Of a stretch of DNA of 64,000 nucleotides, positions 35,729 through 42,696 are shown piece after piece; the first letter of the stretch is position 1; each line of letters starts with the position of its first letter. The stretch spans positions 1 through 64,000 of the forward strand of contig NZ_FODD01000026.1 in the NCBI RefSeq assembly GCF_900110255.1. Direction: 5' to 3'. This DNA comes from Actinacidiphila rubida. GTDB taxonomy: Bacteria > Actinomycetota > Actinomycetes > Streptomycetales > Streptomycetaceae. Both the position numbers and the translations under genes were made by a program. Under the pieces are notes generated by a model. That model was not told where the DNA came from. It did not search any database and was given only the letters and a program-made list of their open reading frames with translations.

Positions 35729-35959
35729 ATGCCAATTACGCTCGCCTACATGACCCGTGATGAATACCTCCGCCAGTGCGAAGCAGACAGCGCAGAGATT
35801 GAGCGCCAGATGGAATGGAAGCGTATAGCGCGCAGGCTCGATGCCCTGTACGCCGCTCAGCGGGCCGGAGACGCCACGGTCTACACCCGTCAGCGCATTG
35901 CCCGTCTGGAAGCCCTGCAAGCGGCCCTGTGTGGGTTCCCGGAGGCACTGAGCGCGTAG
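35729..35959 (+). CDS. small hypothetical protein of the element
   Basis: About 76 residues, charged and helical (EYLRQCEADSAEIERQMEWK, then RQRIARLEALQAALCGF), probably a short coiled coil. I prefer the ATG at 35,729 because GGTGACGA lies upstream; the frame can be extended to 35,660 or begin at 35,750. Directly after the integrase, this is where recombination directionality factors or small regulators are often found, but nothing in the sequence proves that. Confidence 0.5.
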   Translation: MPITLAYMTRDEYLRQCEADSAEIERQMEWKRIARRLDALYAAQRAGDATVYTRQRIARLEALQAALCGFPEALSA

Positions 35960-36092
35960 CAAGAGGCAGCCCCGTTCGGCCCTGACGGCCGGGCGGGGCT
36001 CATTCATGCCTGCTTACGCCCGCTGGGATATGTGGCGGCGAGGTAATGACGCCGAGGACTATCCCGCGTTACCGCAGGGTTGGACAGCGAGA

Positions 36093-36241
36093 AGTGACGG
36101 ACAGCGAAAGGGTAGGAGTGATCCACCTAGCATCTGACCTGCATAAAGTGACGAAGTGACGATTTGACCCCCCAACTCACTTTGCCCCATGAGTTCTATA
36201 GGCCAAATCCAGAGTGGGGTGCGAAACGTCACTCCGTCACT
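36093..36241. repeat. AGTGACG repeat cluster with inverted copies; gene-free 35,960-36,655
   Basis: The 700-bp stretch between the small ORF and the HNH gene has no convincing coding frame. It contains AGTGACGG (36,093), the tandem pair AGTGACGAAGTGACG (36,147-36,161) and the inverted pair CGTCACTCCGTCACT (36,227-36,241), which matches the first pair in 14 of 15 positions when reversed. The segment between the pairs is A/T-richer. This resembles iterons of a replication origin or a cluster of operator half-sites. Short open frames at 36,059-36,304 (minus) and 36,164-36,400 (plus) cross the repeats and are not called. Confidence 0.55.
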
Positions 36242-36548
36242 CAGGTAGCCAAGCACGGCCCCAATAGGGCCCATGTACGTCCGCCTGCGGCCCGCGCACG
36301 TCACCCCAGCAGCTTTCCCGCCCCAGACCCTTGCGAGCCCGCAGACGCCGCTGTGCAGCCTGCTGGCTACGCGGTAACCGACTCGCTAGTACCTGATTAG
36401 CCGGTCAGCACGGTAGAGGCCGGTCACCCGATACAAATCATGTGCAGGCGGATACGTCCCCCGCCCGCTAGCTCAGTCAGACGCCAGCGCCAGCCGCAAG
36501 GCCGCGCACTCCTGAGCGCCCCCAGGGCGAAAGCCCGACCACATACCA

Positions 36549-36631
36549 AAGCCCCTGGCTTGGTTGTCTGCTCACAGACGGATTGGCGTCTGCGCTGTGA
36601 GCCCTGACAACCAGCTAGGGGCTTTTCTTGT
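36549..36631 (+). terminator. long multi-stem hairpin followed by a T-run
   Basis: AAGCCCCT (36,549-36,556) pairs with AGGGGCTT (36,617-36,624). Inside it TGGTTGTC pairs with GACAACCA, and further in CAGACG with CGTCTG and CTCA with TGAG. A T-rich run TTCTTGTTTTT follows. It can be an intrinsic terminator or the end of a structured RNA made from the gene-free stretch to its left. It is not a tRNA: there is no T-loop sequence. Confidence 0.6.
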
Positions 36632-36655
36632 TTTTCGCCGATAGGGGACGTTCCT

Positions 36656-37039
36656 ATGACTCGACTACCCAGCTACAGCGCACTTCACAAGCGACTACGC
36701 GGGCGGTACGGCCCTGCAAAGCACCATGCATGCGTGTGGTGTGGTCGTACCGCTGATCAGTGGGCATACCAGCACACCGACCCTGACGAGATTCACGACG
36801 GCCACCTCTGGTCCGCCGACGAGTCCCACTATCAGGCAATGTGCCGCAAGCATCATCAGCAGCTAGACAGCAATTTTCGCGCAGTTGGGCATGACCAGTG
36901 CCTTCTCGGTGATCGGGTCGAGTCGCTGCGCGAGCAGGCTTGGTCCGCTGTCACTGAAGAGCAGCGCGCGCATGAAACCGCTATGCGTGCGTCCGCTATT
37001 CACCTAGGACACCTGCACAATCGGAGGGGAAACCGATGA
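36656..37039 (+). CDS. phage-type HNH/zinc-binding nuclease-like protein
   Basis: 127 residues with ACVWCGRTADQWAYQHTDP (Cys26 and Cys29) and MCRKHHQQLDS (Cys63, His66/His67), the metal-binding layout of small HNH proteins encoded just ahead of terminase genes in many actinophages. In phages such HNH proteins help the terminase cut DNA. The catalytic His is not certain: HTDP could supply it. The ATG at 36,656 follows AGGGGACG. It begins the phage-like gene set of the element. Confidence 0.75.
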   Translation: MTRLPSYSALHKRLRGRYGPAKHHACVWCGRTADQWAYQHTDPDEIHDGHLWSADESHYQAMCRKHHQQLDSNFRAVGHDQCLLGDRVESLREQAWSAVTEEQRAHETAMRASAIHLGHLHNRRGNR

Positions 37040-37133
37040 GCCGGCTACTAGCTCACCCGGGGCGCGACGGGTAATCCGCGCACTGAGACATCTGGCGGCG
37101 CGGCATCCCCAATACCGAGTCTCACTCTGATCT

Positions 37134-37204
37134 AGGCCCGTAGGCCCGGAATCACTCCCTGTCATGCCGGACAGGTCGAAGTGAACCGGGCCTGCGGGCC
37201 TTTT
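37134..37204 (+). terminator. long hairpin with T-run after the HNH gene
   Basis: AGGCCCGTAGGCCCGG (37,134-37,149) pairs with CCGGGCCTGCGGGCCT (37,186-37,201), with only one G-U pair, and TTTT follows. Inside, CTGTC pairs with GACAG. The form, an outer perfect stem holding an inner hairpin, is like the one at 36,549. Confidence 0.7.
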
Positions 37205-37255
37205 CGCGTACCTGCGGCCGCTCAGGTCTCCGAGAGTCCCCAGTAAGGAATCACC

Positions 37256-37513
37256 ATGCCCACACCCCTTGACCTACTCAAGGCAAATGCCGCCCAGGGC
37301 GGCCACACGTACACCGTCCCCACCTCTACCCGCCGGGCCGTCGAGGACGCTGTGACATCACTTGCGCTGACGCTGCTGGACGACGACGAGCCTGACCTAG
37401 ACGCGCTCAACACCCTTGCAGAACTGACTTCCTCCCTCGCTGCGCTGATAAATGCCAGAACTCACGAGCGGAACACACGTCGACTCCACATTAATAGGGG
37501 CGCACAGCAGTGA
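37256..37513 (+). CDS. small hypothetical protein of the element
   Basis: 85 residues, acidic in the middle (LTLLDDDEPDLDALNTLAEL) and basic at the end (HERNTRRLHINRGAQQ). Probably helical. The ATG is preceded by AAGGAAT. Not recognised. Its TGA overlaps the GTG of a further 32-codon frame, and a gene of 276 codons follows, so these appear to form one transcription unit. Confidence 0.6.
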   Translation: MPTPLDLLKANAAQGGHTYTVPTSTRRAVEDAVTSLALTLLDDDEPDLDALNTLAELTSSLAALINARTHERNTRRLHINRGAQQ

Positions 37514-37608
37514 CCTTTGGGGCCCGGCTAGGTGCCGTACTGAACGACGCCAAGGAAACACAGCAAACCCTGAACATCCGTCGCGCCCGCAAACTGCGGA
37601 TGCGCTGA
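37510..37608 (+). CDS. 32-residue basic peptide, translationally coupled
   Basis: A GTG at 37,510 overlaps the stop of the previous gene (GTGA) and opens a frame of 32 codons reading MTFGARLGAVLNDAKETQQ and then a basic end with RRARKLRMR. The stop at 37,608 is 14 bases ahead of the next ATG, with GAGAAAGGA in between. The tight fit to both neighbours suggests a real small gene or a coupling peptide. Confidence 0.4.
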   Translation: MTFGARLGAVLNDAKETQQTLNIRRARKLRMR

Positions 37609-37622
37609 GAAAGGAAACCACC

Positions 37623-38453
37623 ATGCCTGAGAACACCCCGCACACCGTCCTGCCCGCCGAGCCGACTGGCGAGTTTCAGCGAAGGGTCACCGGCTCGGGT
37701 ACCGAGTCGGACCCGCTCAAGGTTTACCCCATGCCGACTGCACAGGACCCGGTGGCGGCGGCTATCGCCAAGCAGCGCCAGGGCGTGACCCAGTACGAGG
37801 CGGCTTTCCGCAGCGGGGCCGACCTGAGCGTCAACCTCCCCGCCGACGTCCGGCAGATGGTCTCCCAGGCCGCTAGCGCCATCACTGGCACGGTCGGTAA
37901 GGCGCAGGATGCCCGTAAGCGCGCTGACAGCTTCCTGAATGACCAGACCATGTGGCCCGACGGCCGCAGGATGATGGCTGGCGATGCGATCAAGGCGGCT
38001 CAGGATTCCATCAGTGAGTCGTTTTCCGAGGCTGACGCCAAGATGGCCATTGCCGATGCCCTGCTGTACGAGACTTCCCGCCCGAGGCTTGCACAGGCTG
38101 ATGCCATGACCGCTCGCGCTGATCTCGACATGATCACTCGGAGTGCAATTTCGGCGAATTCTCCTGGCGCGCTGGTCAATTCACTGAAGACCCTTGCGAG
38201 CGGTGACGATGCACTGGCCGCCCTGGTTGCCGATGAGACGTACCTGACTCGTTTCCTGGCCGCCAACGGCATCGCGCAGGACGTCGCGCAGGCCATCGTT
38301 ACCAACGTCAAGGCCGCTGTGGTGGCTTCTGCGGCTGCATCCGGCGACCCTAAGCGCGCTGCTGCCGGACGCACTTCCCAGGCCCTTGGAGAGCTGCGCA
38401 AGGCCCGTGCTGCCGCCACTTCCTACGCCCGCAACACGCTCAACGCGAAGTAG
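37623..38453 (+). CDS. 276-residue helical protein of the element, possibly phage structural
   Basis: The ATG at 37,623 has a good GAGAAAGGA. The N-terminal 40 residues are Pro/Thr-rich (MPENTPHTVLPAEPTGEFQ), and the rest is Ala-rich and largely helical (AASAITGTVGKAQDARKRAD, IAQDVAQAIVTNVKAAVVA). No membrane segment and no catalytic motif is visible. Position between HNH and terS, and composition, would suit a scaffold or minor structural protein, but I do not recognise it. The frame extends upstream to 37,452 without a plausible start. Confidence 0.65.
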   Translation: MPENTPHTVLPAEPTGEFQRRVTGSGTESDPLKVYPMPTAQDPVAAAIAKQRQGVTQYEAAFRSGADLSVNLPADVRQMVSQAASAITGTVGKAQDARKRADSFLNDQTMWPDGRRMMAGDAIKAAQDSISESFSEADAKMAIADALLYETSRPRLAQADAMTARADLDMITRSAISANSPGALVNSLKTLASGDDALAALVADETYLTRFLAANGIAQDVAQAIVTNVKAAVVASAAASGDPKRAAAGRTSQALGELRKARAAATSYARNTLNAK

Positions 38454-38469
38454 GCGCACCCCTGGTCGT

Positions 38470-38495
38470 GGGGCCTGGCAACTCGGCCGGGCCCC
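38470..38495 (+). terminator. G+C-rich hairpin between two element genes
   Basis: A 10-bp stem GGGGCCUGGC / GGCCGGGCCCC-type (one U-G pair) with a 6-base loop sits in the 62-bp gap before the gene at 38,516, ahead of the AAAGGAG ribosome binding site. There is no T-run, so it may be an attenuator or RNA end. Confidence 0.35.
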
Positions 38496-38515
38496 TCTCA
38501 CTGAAAGGAGCCATC

Positions 38516-38893
38516 GTGGCTCGCACTGACATCGCTGTTGTGGCCATCGGAAAGGACACCGTAGAGCCCGCACCTACGGTCCTACCGGCCGAGGGTGGCC
38601 AATTCCCGCCCGCTCCCCGCGCGATCCTCAAGCTAACCAATACCGGTACTGTTACCCGCACCGCGCGTCTCCTGTCCGTATTCCCGGATCGCCAGGATGA
38701 CCCGTCGACAATCGGCGTGAATGAGGCTTACCAGTGGTCGCGCGGTATCCCGCTGGCTGCGGGCGCTACGCACTACGTGCGCTTTGACACGTCCCGCGTT
38801 ATCCAGCCGGATGGCCTGGTGCACGTCGACGTCGACGCCGCCACGGATGTCAAGGCACTGGTCCTGTGCCCGCTAAAGGCGGACCTGAGCTAA
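38516..38893 (+). CDS. 125-residue beta-rich protein of the element
   Basis: A GTG start with AAAGGAG. The sequence alternates short hydrophobic stretches (RAILKLTNTGTVTRTARLL, ATHYVRFDTSRVIQPDGLVH, DVKALVLCPLKADLS) as in an immunoglobulin-like beta sandwich. Phages often use such folds for head decoration or tail proteins, and a satellite might use one to remodel capsids. I do not recognise the family, so this is only a structural impression. Confidence 0.6.
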   Translation: MARTDIAVVAIGKDTVEPAPTVLPAEGGQFPPAPRAILKLTNTGTVTRTARLLSVFPDRQDDPSTIGVNEAYQWSRGIPLAAGATHYVRFDTSRVIQPDGLVHVDVDAATDVKALVLCPLKADLS

Positions 38894-38961
38894 TCGGCGC
38901 GCGCCTGTGGGGTCAGTCGCCTACCGATTTTGGTACGTGGCTGGCCCCGTCCGGAGGAACC

Positions 38962-39219
38962 ATGAACAACAATCCGCTAAGTACCCTGGCGCACTATCTG
39001 ACGCCGTCCCACAACCCTGCCTATCTCGCTGCGCTGCGCATTGCTGAGGCTGCCGTATCCGGCCGTCGTGCGGCTGCTCTCGCTGACTGGCTGGTGTTCG
39101 GCAACAACCCTGCTCGTGTCGTGAGCGCAATTGCCGATCAGGTGATGATGCCTGCCGACAGTGCGCGAGTCGACGTTTATGAAGCGCTAGGCGCGTTGCG
39201 TGGTCTGCTCGACCCTTAG
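38962..39219 (+). CDS. 85-residue hypothetical protein of the element
   Basis: The ATG at 38,962 has GGAGGAA upstream. The protein is helical (NPAYLAALRIAEAAVSGRRA, DWLVFGNNPARVVSAIADQV) with no membrane span or known motif. One of the TTTTGG-type motifs lies 22 bp upstream. Not recognised. Confidence 0.6.
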   Translation: MNNNPLSTLAHYLTPSHNPAYLAALRIAEAAVSGRRAAALADWLVFGNNPARVVSAIADQVMMPADSARVDVYEALGALRGLLDP

Positions 39220-39399
39220 GCACTTCACATTCCGTGGCTGGGGGGTGGGGGTGACCCCCTTTGACCCTTGGGGGCGGAGAGCGCGGGGGAGGTCTCCGTC
39301 AGGTGCGCCCGGTTCAGAGATCCGGAAAAACCCAAAGAACTTCACTTTAAGTGACCAGCCGCAATGGCTGATCACATACCAATTTTGGGAGGTGACCCC

Positions 39400-39807
39400 A
39401 TGCCTAAGGGTGGTGCGCGTGCTCGCTCTGGTCCGGCCCCAACGTCGACCGAGCGAAGCCACAAGGCCAAGGCCCCGGATGCTAACGGCTGGGTCACCTT
39501 GCCCGCTGAGGGCCGAGACGCCCCCCTTCCTGCCTTCCCCCTAGCGTCGCCCAGTGGGCGCGAGATGGTGCTCTGGGAACGGCTCTGGGAGACGCCCCAG
39601 GCTGTCATGTGGGAGCGGCTACACCAGGATTTCGAGGTTGCCTCTTACGTACGCCTGTTGGTGCGCGCTGAGGCCCCAGGGTCCCTGGCGGCTGAGTGGT
39701 CGGCGGCCAAGCAGATTGCCGAGTCCCTTGGGCTGAGCGTGTCTGGCATGGCCCGGAACCGCTGGACCATTGGCCAGGTGCGGCCCAGTTCAAAACACCC
39801 AATGTAA
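39400..39807 (+). CDS. terS: phage terminase small subunit
   Basis: 135 residues with the layout of actinophage TerS: a basic Gly/Pro-rich start (MPKGGARARSGPAP), then WVTLPAEGRDAPLPAFPL, then WERLWETPQAVMWERL, a central helical part and the conserved end SLGLSVSGMARNRWTIG. TerS binds the pac/cos site and loads the large subunit, choosing which DNA is packaged. There is no terL, portal or capsid gene nearby. A lone terS is a hallmark of satellites that redirect helper packaging. The ATG at 39,400 has GGGAGGTG, which overlaps one of the TTTTGG-type motifs. Confidence 0.82.
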   Translation: MPKGGARARSGPAPTSTERSHKAKAPDANGWVTLPAEGRDAPLPAFPLASPSGREMVLWERLWETPQAVMWERLHQDFEVASYVRLLVRAEAPGSLAAEWSAAKQIAESLGLSVSGMARNRWTIGQVRPSSKHPM

Positions 39808-39860
39808 CCGGCATCACGCTATGCACATGTCCACCGAGTGAATCTTGAACAGATCCCCTT

Positions 39861-40247
39861 CTAACGGACTGTGAATCCTAGATACCCCCCGTCTGGGACC
39901 TCCGTGTTGATTTCGAGTTGCCAGGCGTACCGCCCCGGCGCCAGCGGAAAGGAGGGAACCGGCACGACAAGCGATGAGTCCAATGGAACCCCCGGAACGG
40001 CAGTGGGCACCGGATTCACTCCGTCATTCTCGCCCGTCACTCCTCCGAGCTTTCTACCGTCTGCGTCGACCAGATCCAGGGCCAAGCGCAGCGGGACATT
40101 CCTCATGGTCCAGGGCACCTCCAGCTTTATTACTACCGAGCAGGGGGGTGTTGGCGAAGAAACGACGCTCCAACCAGCTCCATAGATATTGAGCTTCCCA
40201 TCGCTGATACTCTCTGCTGAATCGCAGAGCATCATGCTCGCCCTCAT
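39861..40247 (-). CDS. DUF6941-like hypothetical protein
   Basis: 128 residues starting MRASMMLCDSAESISDGKL and continuing NIYGAGWSVV, the opening of a family of small actinobacterial proteins (DUF6941-like) of unknown function; the body is beta-rich (VVIKLEVPWTMRNVPLRLAL). The ATG at 40,247 has a perfect AGGAGG. It is convergent with terS and is encoded on the other strand from the phage-like set, so it could be a cargo (moron) gene with its own promoter. Confidence 0.7.
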   Translation of the reverse strand: MRASMMLCDSAESISDGKLNIYGAGWSVVSSPTPPCSVVIKLEVPWTMRNVPLRLALDLVDADGRKLGGVTGENDGVNPVPTAVPGVPLDSSLVVPVPSFPLAPGRYAWQLEINTEVPDGGYLGFTVR

Positions 40248-40396
40248 CAGCCACCTCCTGGATGAGCGGACATCACTGATTGCATTATCCCACCGCTCCC
40301 CTGTGATCACATCGCACGACCAACGCACTGCGCTGCACTCTGCGACCGTATCCGCCGAGCACGCCCGCGCCGACAGTGCCGGAAGGAGGAGAGCGG

Positions 40397-40945
40397 TTAG
40401 CTCACGCTGCCGTCATCGTCTAGGGCTGCCTGCGCGCGAAGCACGAATCCTTCTATCGTTTTGTCAACCTTACGCGCGGCGACCACTGTCCTTTTGCGGT
40501 AAGACCGTTCAAGTCGTTGGCGCCCTTCCCCGCTATGCTCCATCACTTGCTTGAGAATCAAGACGAGCGTGACTAGGTCCCTACTCATCCGCTCAATTTT
40601 GATGGCTTCTTGACTGACTCTTCGCGGACCGGCCAAAGCCACACTAAGGGCACAGTCCTTCATAGTTTTCGCTGCCTCATTGAGGCTATCCACCCTGGCT
40701 CTGTCGATGACATCCGGGATGATTTCTCGATAAGTGAAGCGCCCGGATTCCGCTCGGAACACCGAGGCCACCGAGATGAATTCCTTGTAGATCTCTTGGC
40801 GTGGCCCCCGCCTCTCTCGTCGGTGCTCGGCCCGCGCAGAGATGCGCGCCCCTTCCCGCTGCGCCCACCCCGTTGCGATCGCTGCGCCGATCGTCGCTAC
40901 CGAACCTGCTAATGCCCCGAGTACTGCGGCCACCCCTGCATCCAT
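40397..40945 (-). CDS. membrane-anchored hypothetical protein (type A of two alike)
   Basis: About 182 residues from the ATG at 40,945. One hydrophobic helix at the very N terminus (AGVAAVLGALAGSVATIGAA) is followed by a basic coiled coil (REGARISARAEHRRERRG), then IYKEFISVASVF and a helical domain to the end. It has the same layout as the protein at 42,697-43,191 in the same element. The frame extends to 41,035 but then overlaps the divergent gene. Function unknown; superinfection exclusion or phage defence is possible. Confidence 0.6.
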   Translation of the reverse strand: MDAGVAAVLGALAGSVATIGAAIATGWAQREGARISARAEHRRERRGPRQEIYKEFISVASVFRAESGRFTYREIIPDVIDRARVDSLNEAAKTMKDCALSVALAGPRRVSQEAIKIERMSRDLVTLVLILKQVMEHSGEGRQRLERSYRKRTVVAARKVDKTIEGFVLRAQAALDDDGSVS

Positions 40946-41020
40946 GTCGCCATGTTCGGGACGACCAGGGCATAGGTCAAGTGGGCCGATGACCCCAGAC
41001 ACTTCCTTTCTGGAGATTCC

Positions 41021-41668
41021 ATGACTACTCGTCATTCCGTAACCCAGCTAGCCAGATACGCCGCGCTGCTGGCCGCAATGGTCATCAGCTTCGCAACCCA
41101 GGTCCACCTAGCGCGGACACATGGTGTCCCTGGGTGGCCGTCCTACGCCGTTCCCGTGGCCGTCGACCTTTACCTAGTCTGGGCCGTCCGGTCAGGCCGT
41201 GATGTGGCCCTGTCCGTGGCCGTTGCTGTGGCCGCCAATGTGGCCAGTGTCCTTACCGCAGAGTCTCTGTCCGCCGTCGATACCTGGGTGTCCGCAGCGC
41301 TGCACGCCGTTTTCCCGCTGACCGTGTGGCGAATGCACCGGGCAGAAAGCCCTGAGCGGTCGTCTGCGCCCCTGGATTCCCCTTCCGTGGAAGCGGGGGT
41401 CCCCGAGCCGGCGACCGCCCGTCAGAGTGGCGCTGAGTGCGTTTCCGATAGCTGGCCGTCTGGTGACCTGTGGGCCGATTTCGAGGACAGCGCGCCGGAC
41501 GAAACTCCGGTCACTCCGCCTACCGCCGAGGACGTGCTAGCGGCCATGTCCGTTCTTGAGTCCCGCAATGGCCGACCGGTGACCGGACGCATGATGGCCG
41601 ACCACTTTGGTGTGTCCGAACGAACCGGACGCCGCTACCTACGACTTGCCGAGGAGGCAGCCGCATGA
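41021..41668 (+). CDS. DUF2637-like membrane protein with C-terminal HTH
   Basis: 215 residues. The first 110 form about four membrane helices (YAALLAAMVISFATQVHLAR, PSYAVPVAVDLYLVWAV, LSVAVAVAANVASVL), the DUF2637 (SpdB-like) layout found in Streptomyces phages and integrative plasmids. A hydrophilic linker leads to a C-terminal helix-turn-helix (RPVTGRMMADHFGVSERTGR). A membrane protein with a DNA-binding tail could tether element DNA to the membrane or control spread or replication. The ATG has GGAG. It overlaps the next gene by four bases (ATGA). Confidence 0.72.
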   Translation: MTTRHSVTQLARYAALLAAMVISFATQVHLARTHGVPGWPSYAVPVAVDLYLVWAVRSGRDVALSVAVAVAANVASVLTAESLSAVDTWVSAALHAVFPLTVWRMHRAESPERSSAPLDSPSVEAGVPEPATARQSGAECVSDSWPSGDLWADFEDSAPDETPVTPPTAEDVLAAMSVLESRNGRPVTGRMMADHFGVSERTGRRYLRLAEEAAA

Positions 41669-41814
41669 CCGAACTAGTCAGGACTCTTTGGGTGCGGGTC
41701 ACTCAGGACGAGCGCGAGAGCCTACGCGCTGCCGCAAAGGCGGAAGGCGTCAGCGTGAACCGCTATGTGCGCCGCCTGCTGAATCTGCCCCCGCGTGGCC
41801 CTGAGTCGCACTGA
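41665..41814 (+). CDS. 49-residue ribbon-helix-helix-like protein
   Basis: The ATG overlaps the TGA of the DUF2637-like gene (ATGA). The sequence LVRTLWVRVTQDERESLRAA followed by GVSVNRYVRRLLNL has the strand-helix-turn-helix pattern of Arc/CopG/ParD-type DNA-binding proteins. It might be an autorepressor, copy-control protein or excisionase-like factor. It is followed at once by a strong terminator. Confidence 0.6.
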   Translation: MTELVRTLWVRVTQDERESLRAAAKAEGVSVNRYVRRLLNLPPRGPESH

Positions 41815-41832
41815 GGCCCTGCCAGGCAATGA

Positions 41833-41881
41833 AACGCCCCGCTACGCACCAGGACTGTCCTGGACCGCGTAGCGGGGCGTT
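41833..41881. terminator. strong hairpin between convergent genes
   Basis: AACGCCCCGCTACGC (41,833-41,847) pairs perfectly with GCGTAGCGGGGCGTT (41,867-41,881); a small AGGA/TCCT stem sits in the loop. It separates the plus-strand pair ending at 41,814 from the minus-strand gene ending at 41,902 and can serve both. Confidence 0.85.
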
Positions 41882-41901
41882 GTGTCGTTTCTGGTGTCGG
41901 C

Positions 41902-42231
41902 TTACTCGGTCGGCTCGGGGGCAGGAAGTCGCATGCCCCGTGACTCAGCTACGCGCAATACCTCTGTTAGCGATTCCCGCAGCCTCGCAACTACCCATCG
42001 GAGTTCCGGCGCACCGCACGTGTCCATTTCCCGCTGTCCGCTGAGCCGCAACACTTCCCGTGCGTTGGCGACTTGCTGTGACTCGACCGAATCGGCCAGC
42101 CTCGCCAGCGCAGAGGTTCCGGCCGGATCGGTCACCAGGTAAGTGGGTTTGCCGTTGTTCTGCCATGGCAGCAGCCGGGCGTTTGTGCCCTCTCGCGCTG
42201 CGTCCAGTTCCGTACGCCTAAGCTCTGCCAT
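41902..42231 (-). CDS. 109-residue hypothetical protein of the element
   Basis: A charged helical protein (MAELRRTELDAAREGTNA, LLPWQNNGKPTYLVTDPAG, LARLADSVESQQVANAREVL) with no membrane segment. Similar proteins are common in Streptomyces near GntR-like regulators. The ATG at 42,231 has AAGGGAG. It is divergent from the small GntR regulator, with an operator-like palindrome in between, so that regulator may control it. Confidence 0.6.
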   Translation of the reverse strand: MAELRRTELDAAREGTNARLLPWQNNGKPTYLVTDPAGTSALARLADSVESQQVANAREVLRLSGQREMDTCGAPELRWVVARLRESLTEVLRVAESRGMRLPAPEPTE

Positions 42232-42318
42232 AGCCGACGCTCCCTTGTCGGTCAGACCCCTGGTGATCGCTTCAGCCCGATCACTGGGGGTCGTTTCTGT
42301 TTGCGCTGCGTCATCAGA

Positions 42319-42346
42319 CTAGCTCGGTAGCTGACTACCTCGATAG
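42319..42346. promoter_or_regulatory. operator-like palindrome next to the GntR gene
   Basis: CTAGCTCGGTAG-CTGA-CTACCTCGATAG is a dyad in which 9 of 12 positions match between arms, centred about 45 bp ahead of the GntR start. It lies in the promoter gap between the regulator and the divergent gene at 42,231. Autoregulation is inferred. Confidence 0.5.
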
Positions 42347-42378
42347 CGTAATGGGTGAATCGGTCGCAGGCTGACTAG

Positions 42379-42612
42379 GTGGACATCGATAGGGCCGAGC
42401 CGCACTGGCCCCAGGTAGCGGCGGAGATCCGGCGACGCATCGGGAGTGGCACCTATCGCGCTGGCGAGCGTCTGCCGGGCACCGTGGCCCTCGCCGCTGA
42501 GTTCGATGTGTCCCAGTCGACGGCTTCCCGCGCGCTGGCCAGCCTCCGCCCTGAGGGCCTGGTGTACGTCGTCAGCGGCCGTGGCTACTTCGTGAGTGAG
42601 GCAGCCGGGTAG
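42379..42612 (+). CDS. single-domain GntR-type regulator
   Basis: 77 residues containing only the GntR winged helix: HWPQVAAEIRRRIGSGTYRA, LPGTVALAAEFDVSQSTASR and GLVYVVSGRGYFV. There is no effector domain. Small GntR proteins of this kind control transfer or lysogeny genes in Streptomyces elements. The start is a GTG at 42,379. The next gene, a membrane-anchored protein, is on the same strand. Confidence 0.78.
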   Translation: MDIDRAEPHWPQVAAEIRRRIGSGTYRAGERLPGTVALAAEFDVSQSTASRALASLRPEGLVYVVSGRGYFVSEAAG

Positions 42613-42696
42613 CAACAGCGCCCGCGCCCCCAAGGTGCCCGCCTTGTCTGTGCGTTGCCCCCGTCACCTATGAGCGTGTCCCGTATTTTTACCTGC

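Noticed and set aside
36059..36400. Two overlapping short frames in the element (minus 36,059-36,304; plus 36,164-36,400)
   Set aside because: They cross the AGTGACG repeats, lack ribosome binding sites and have no protein-like composition.
36468..36540. GCCCGCTAGCTCAGTC looks like the start of a tRNA
   Set aside because: No matching acceptor stem, anticodon stem or T-loop sequence follows within 95 bases.
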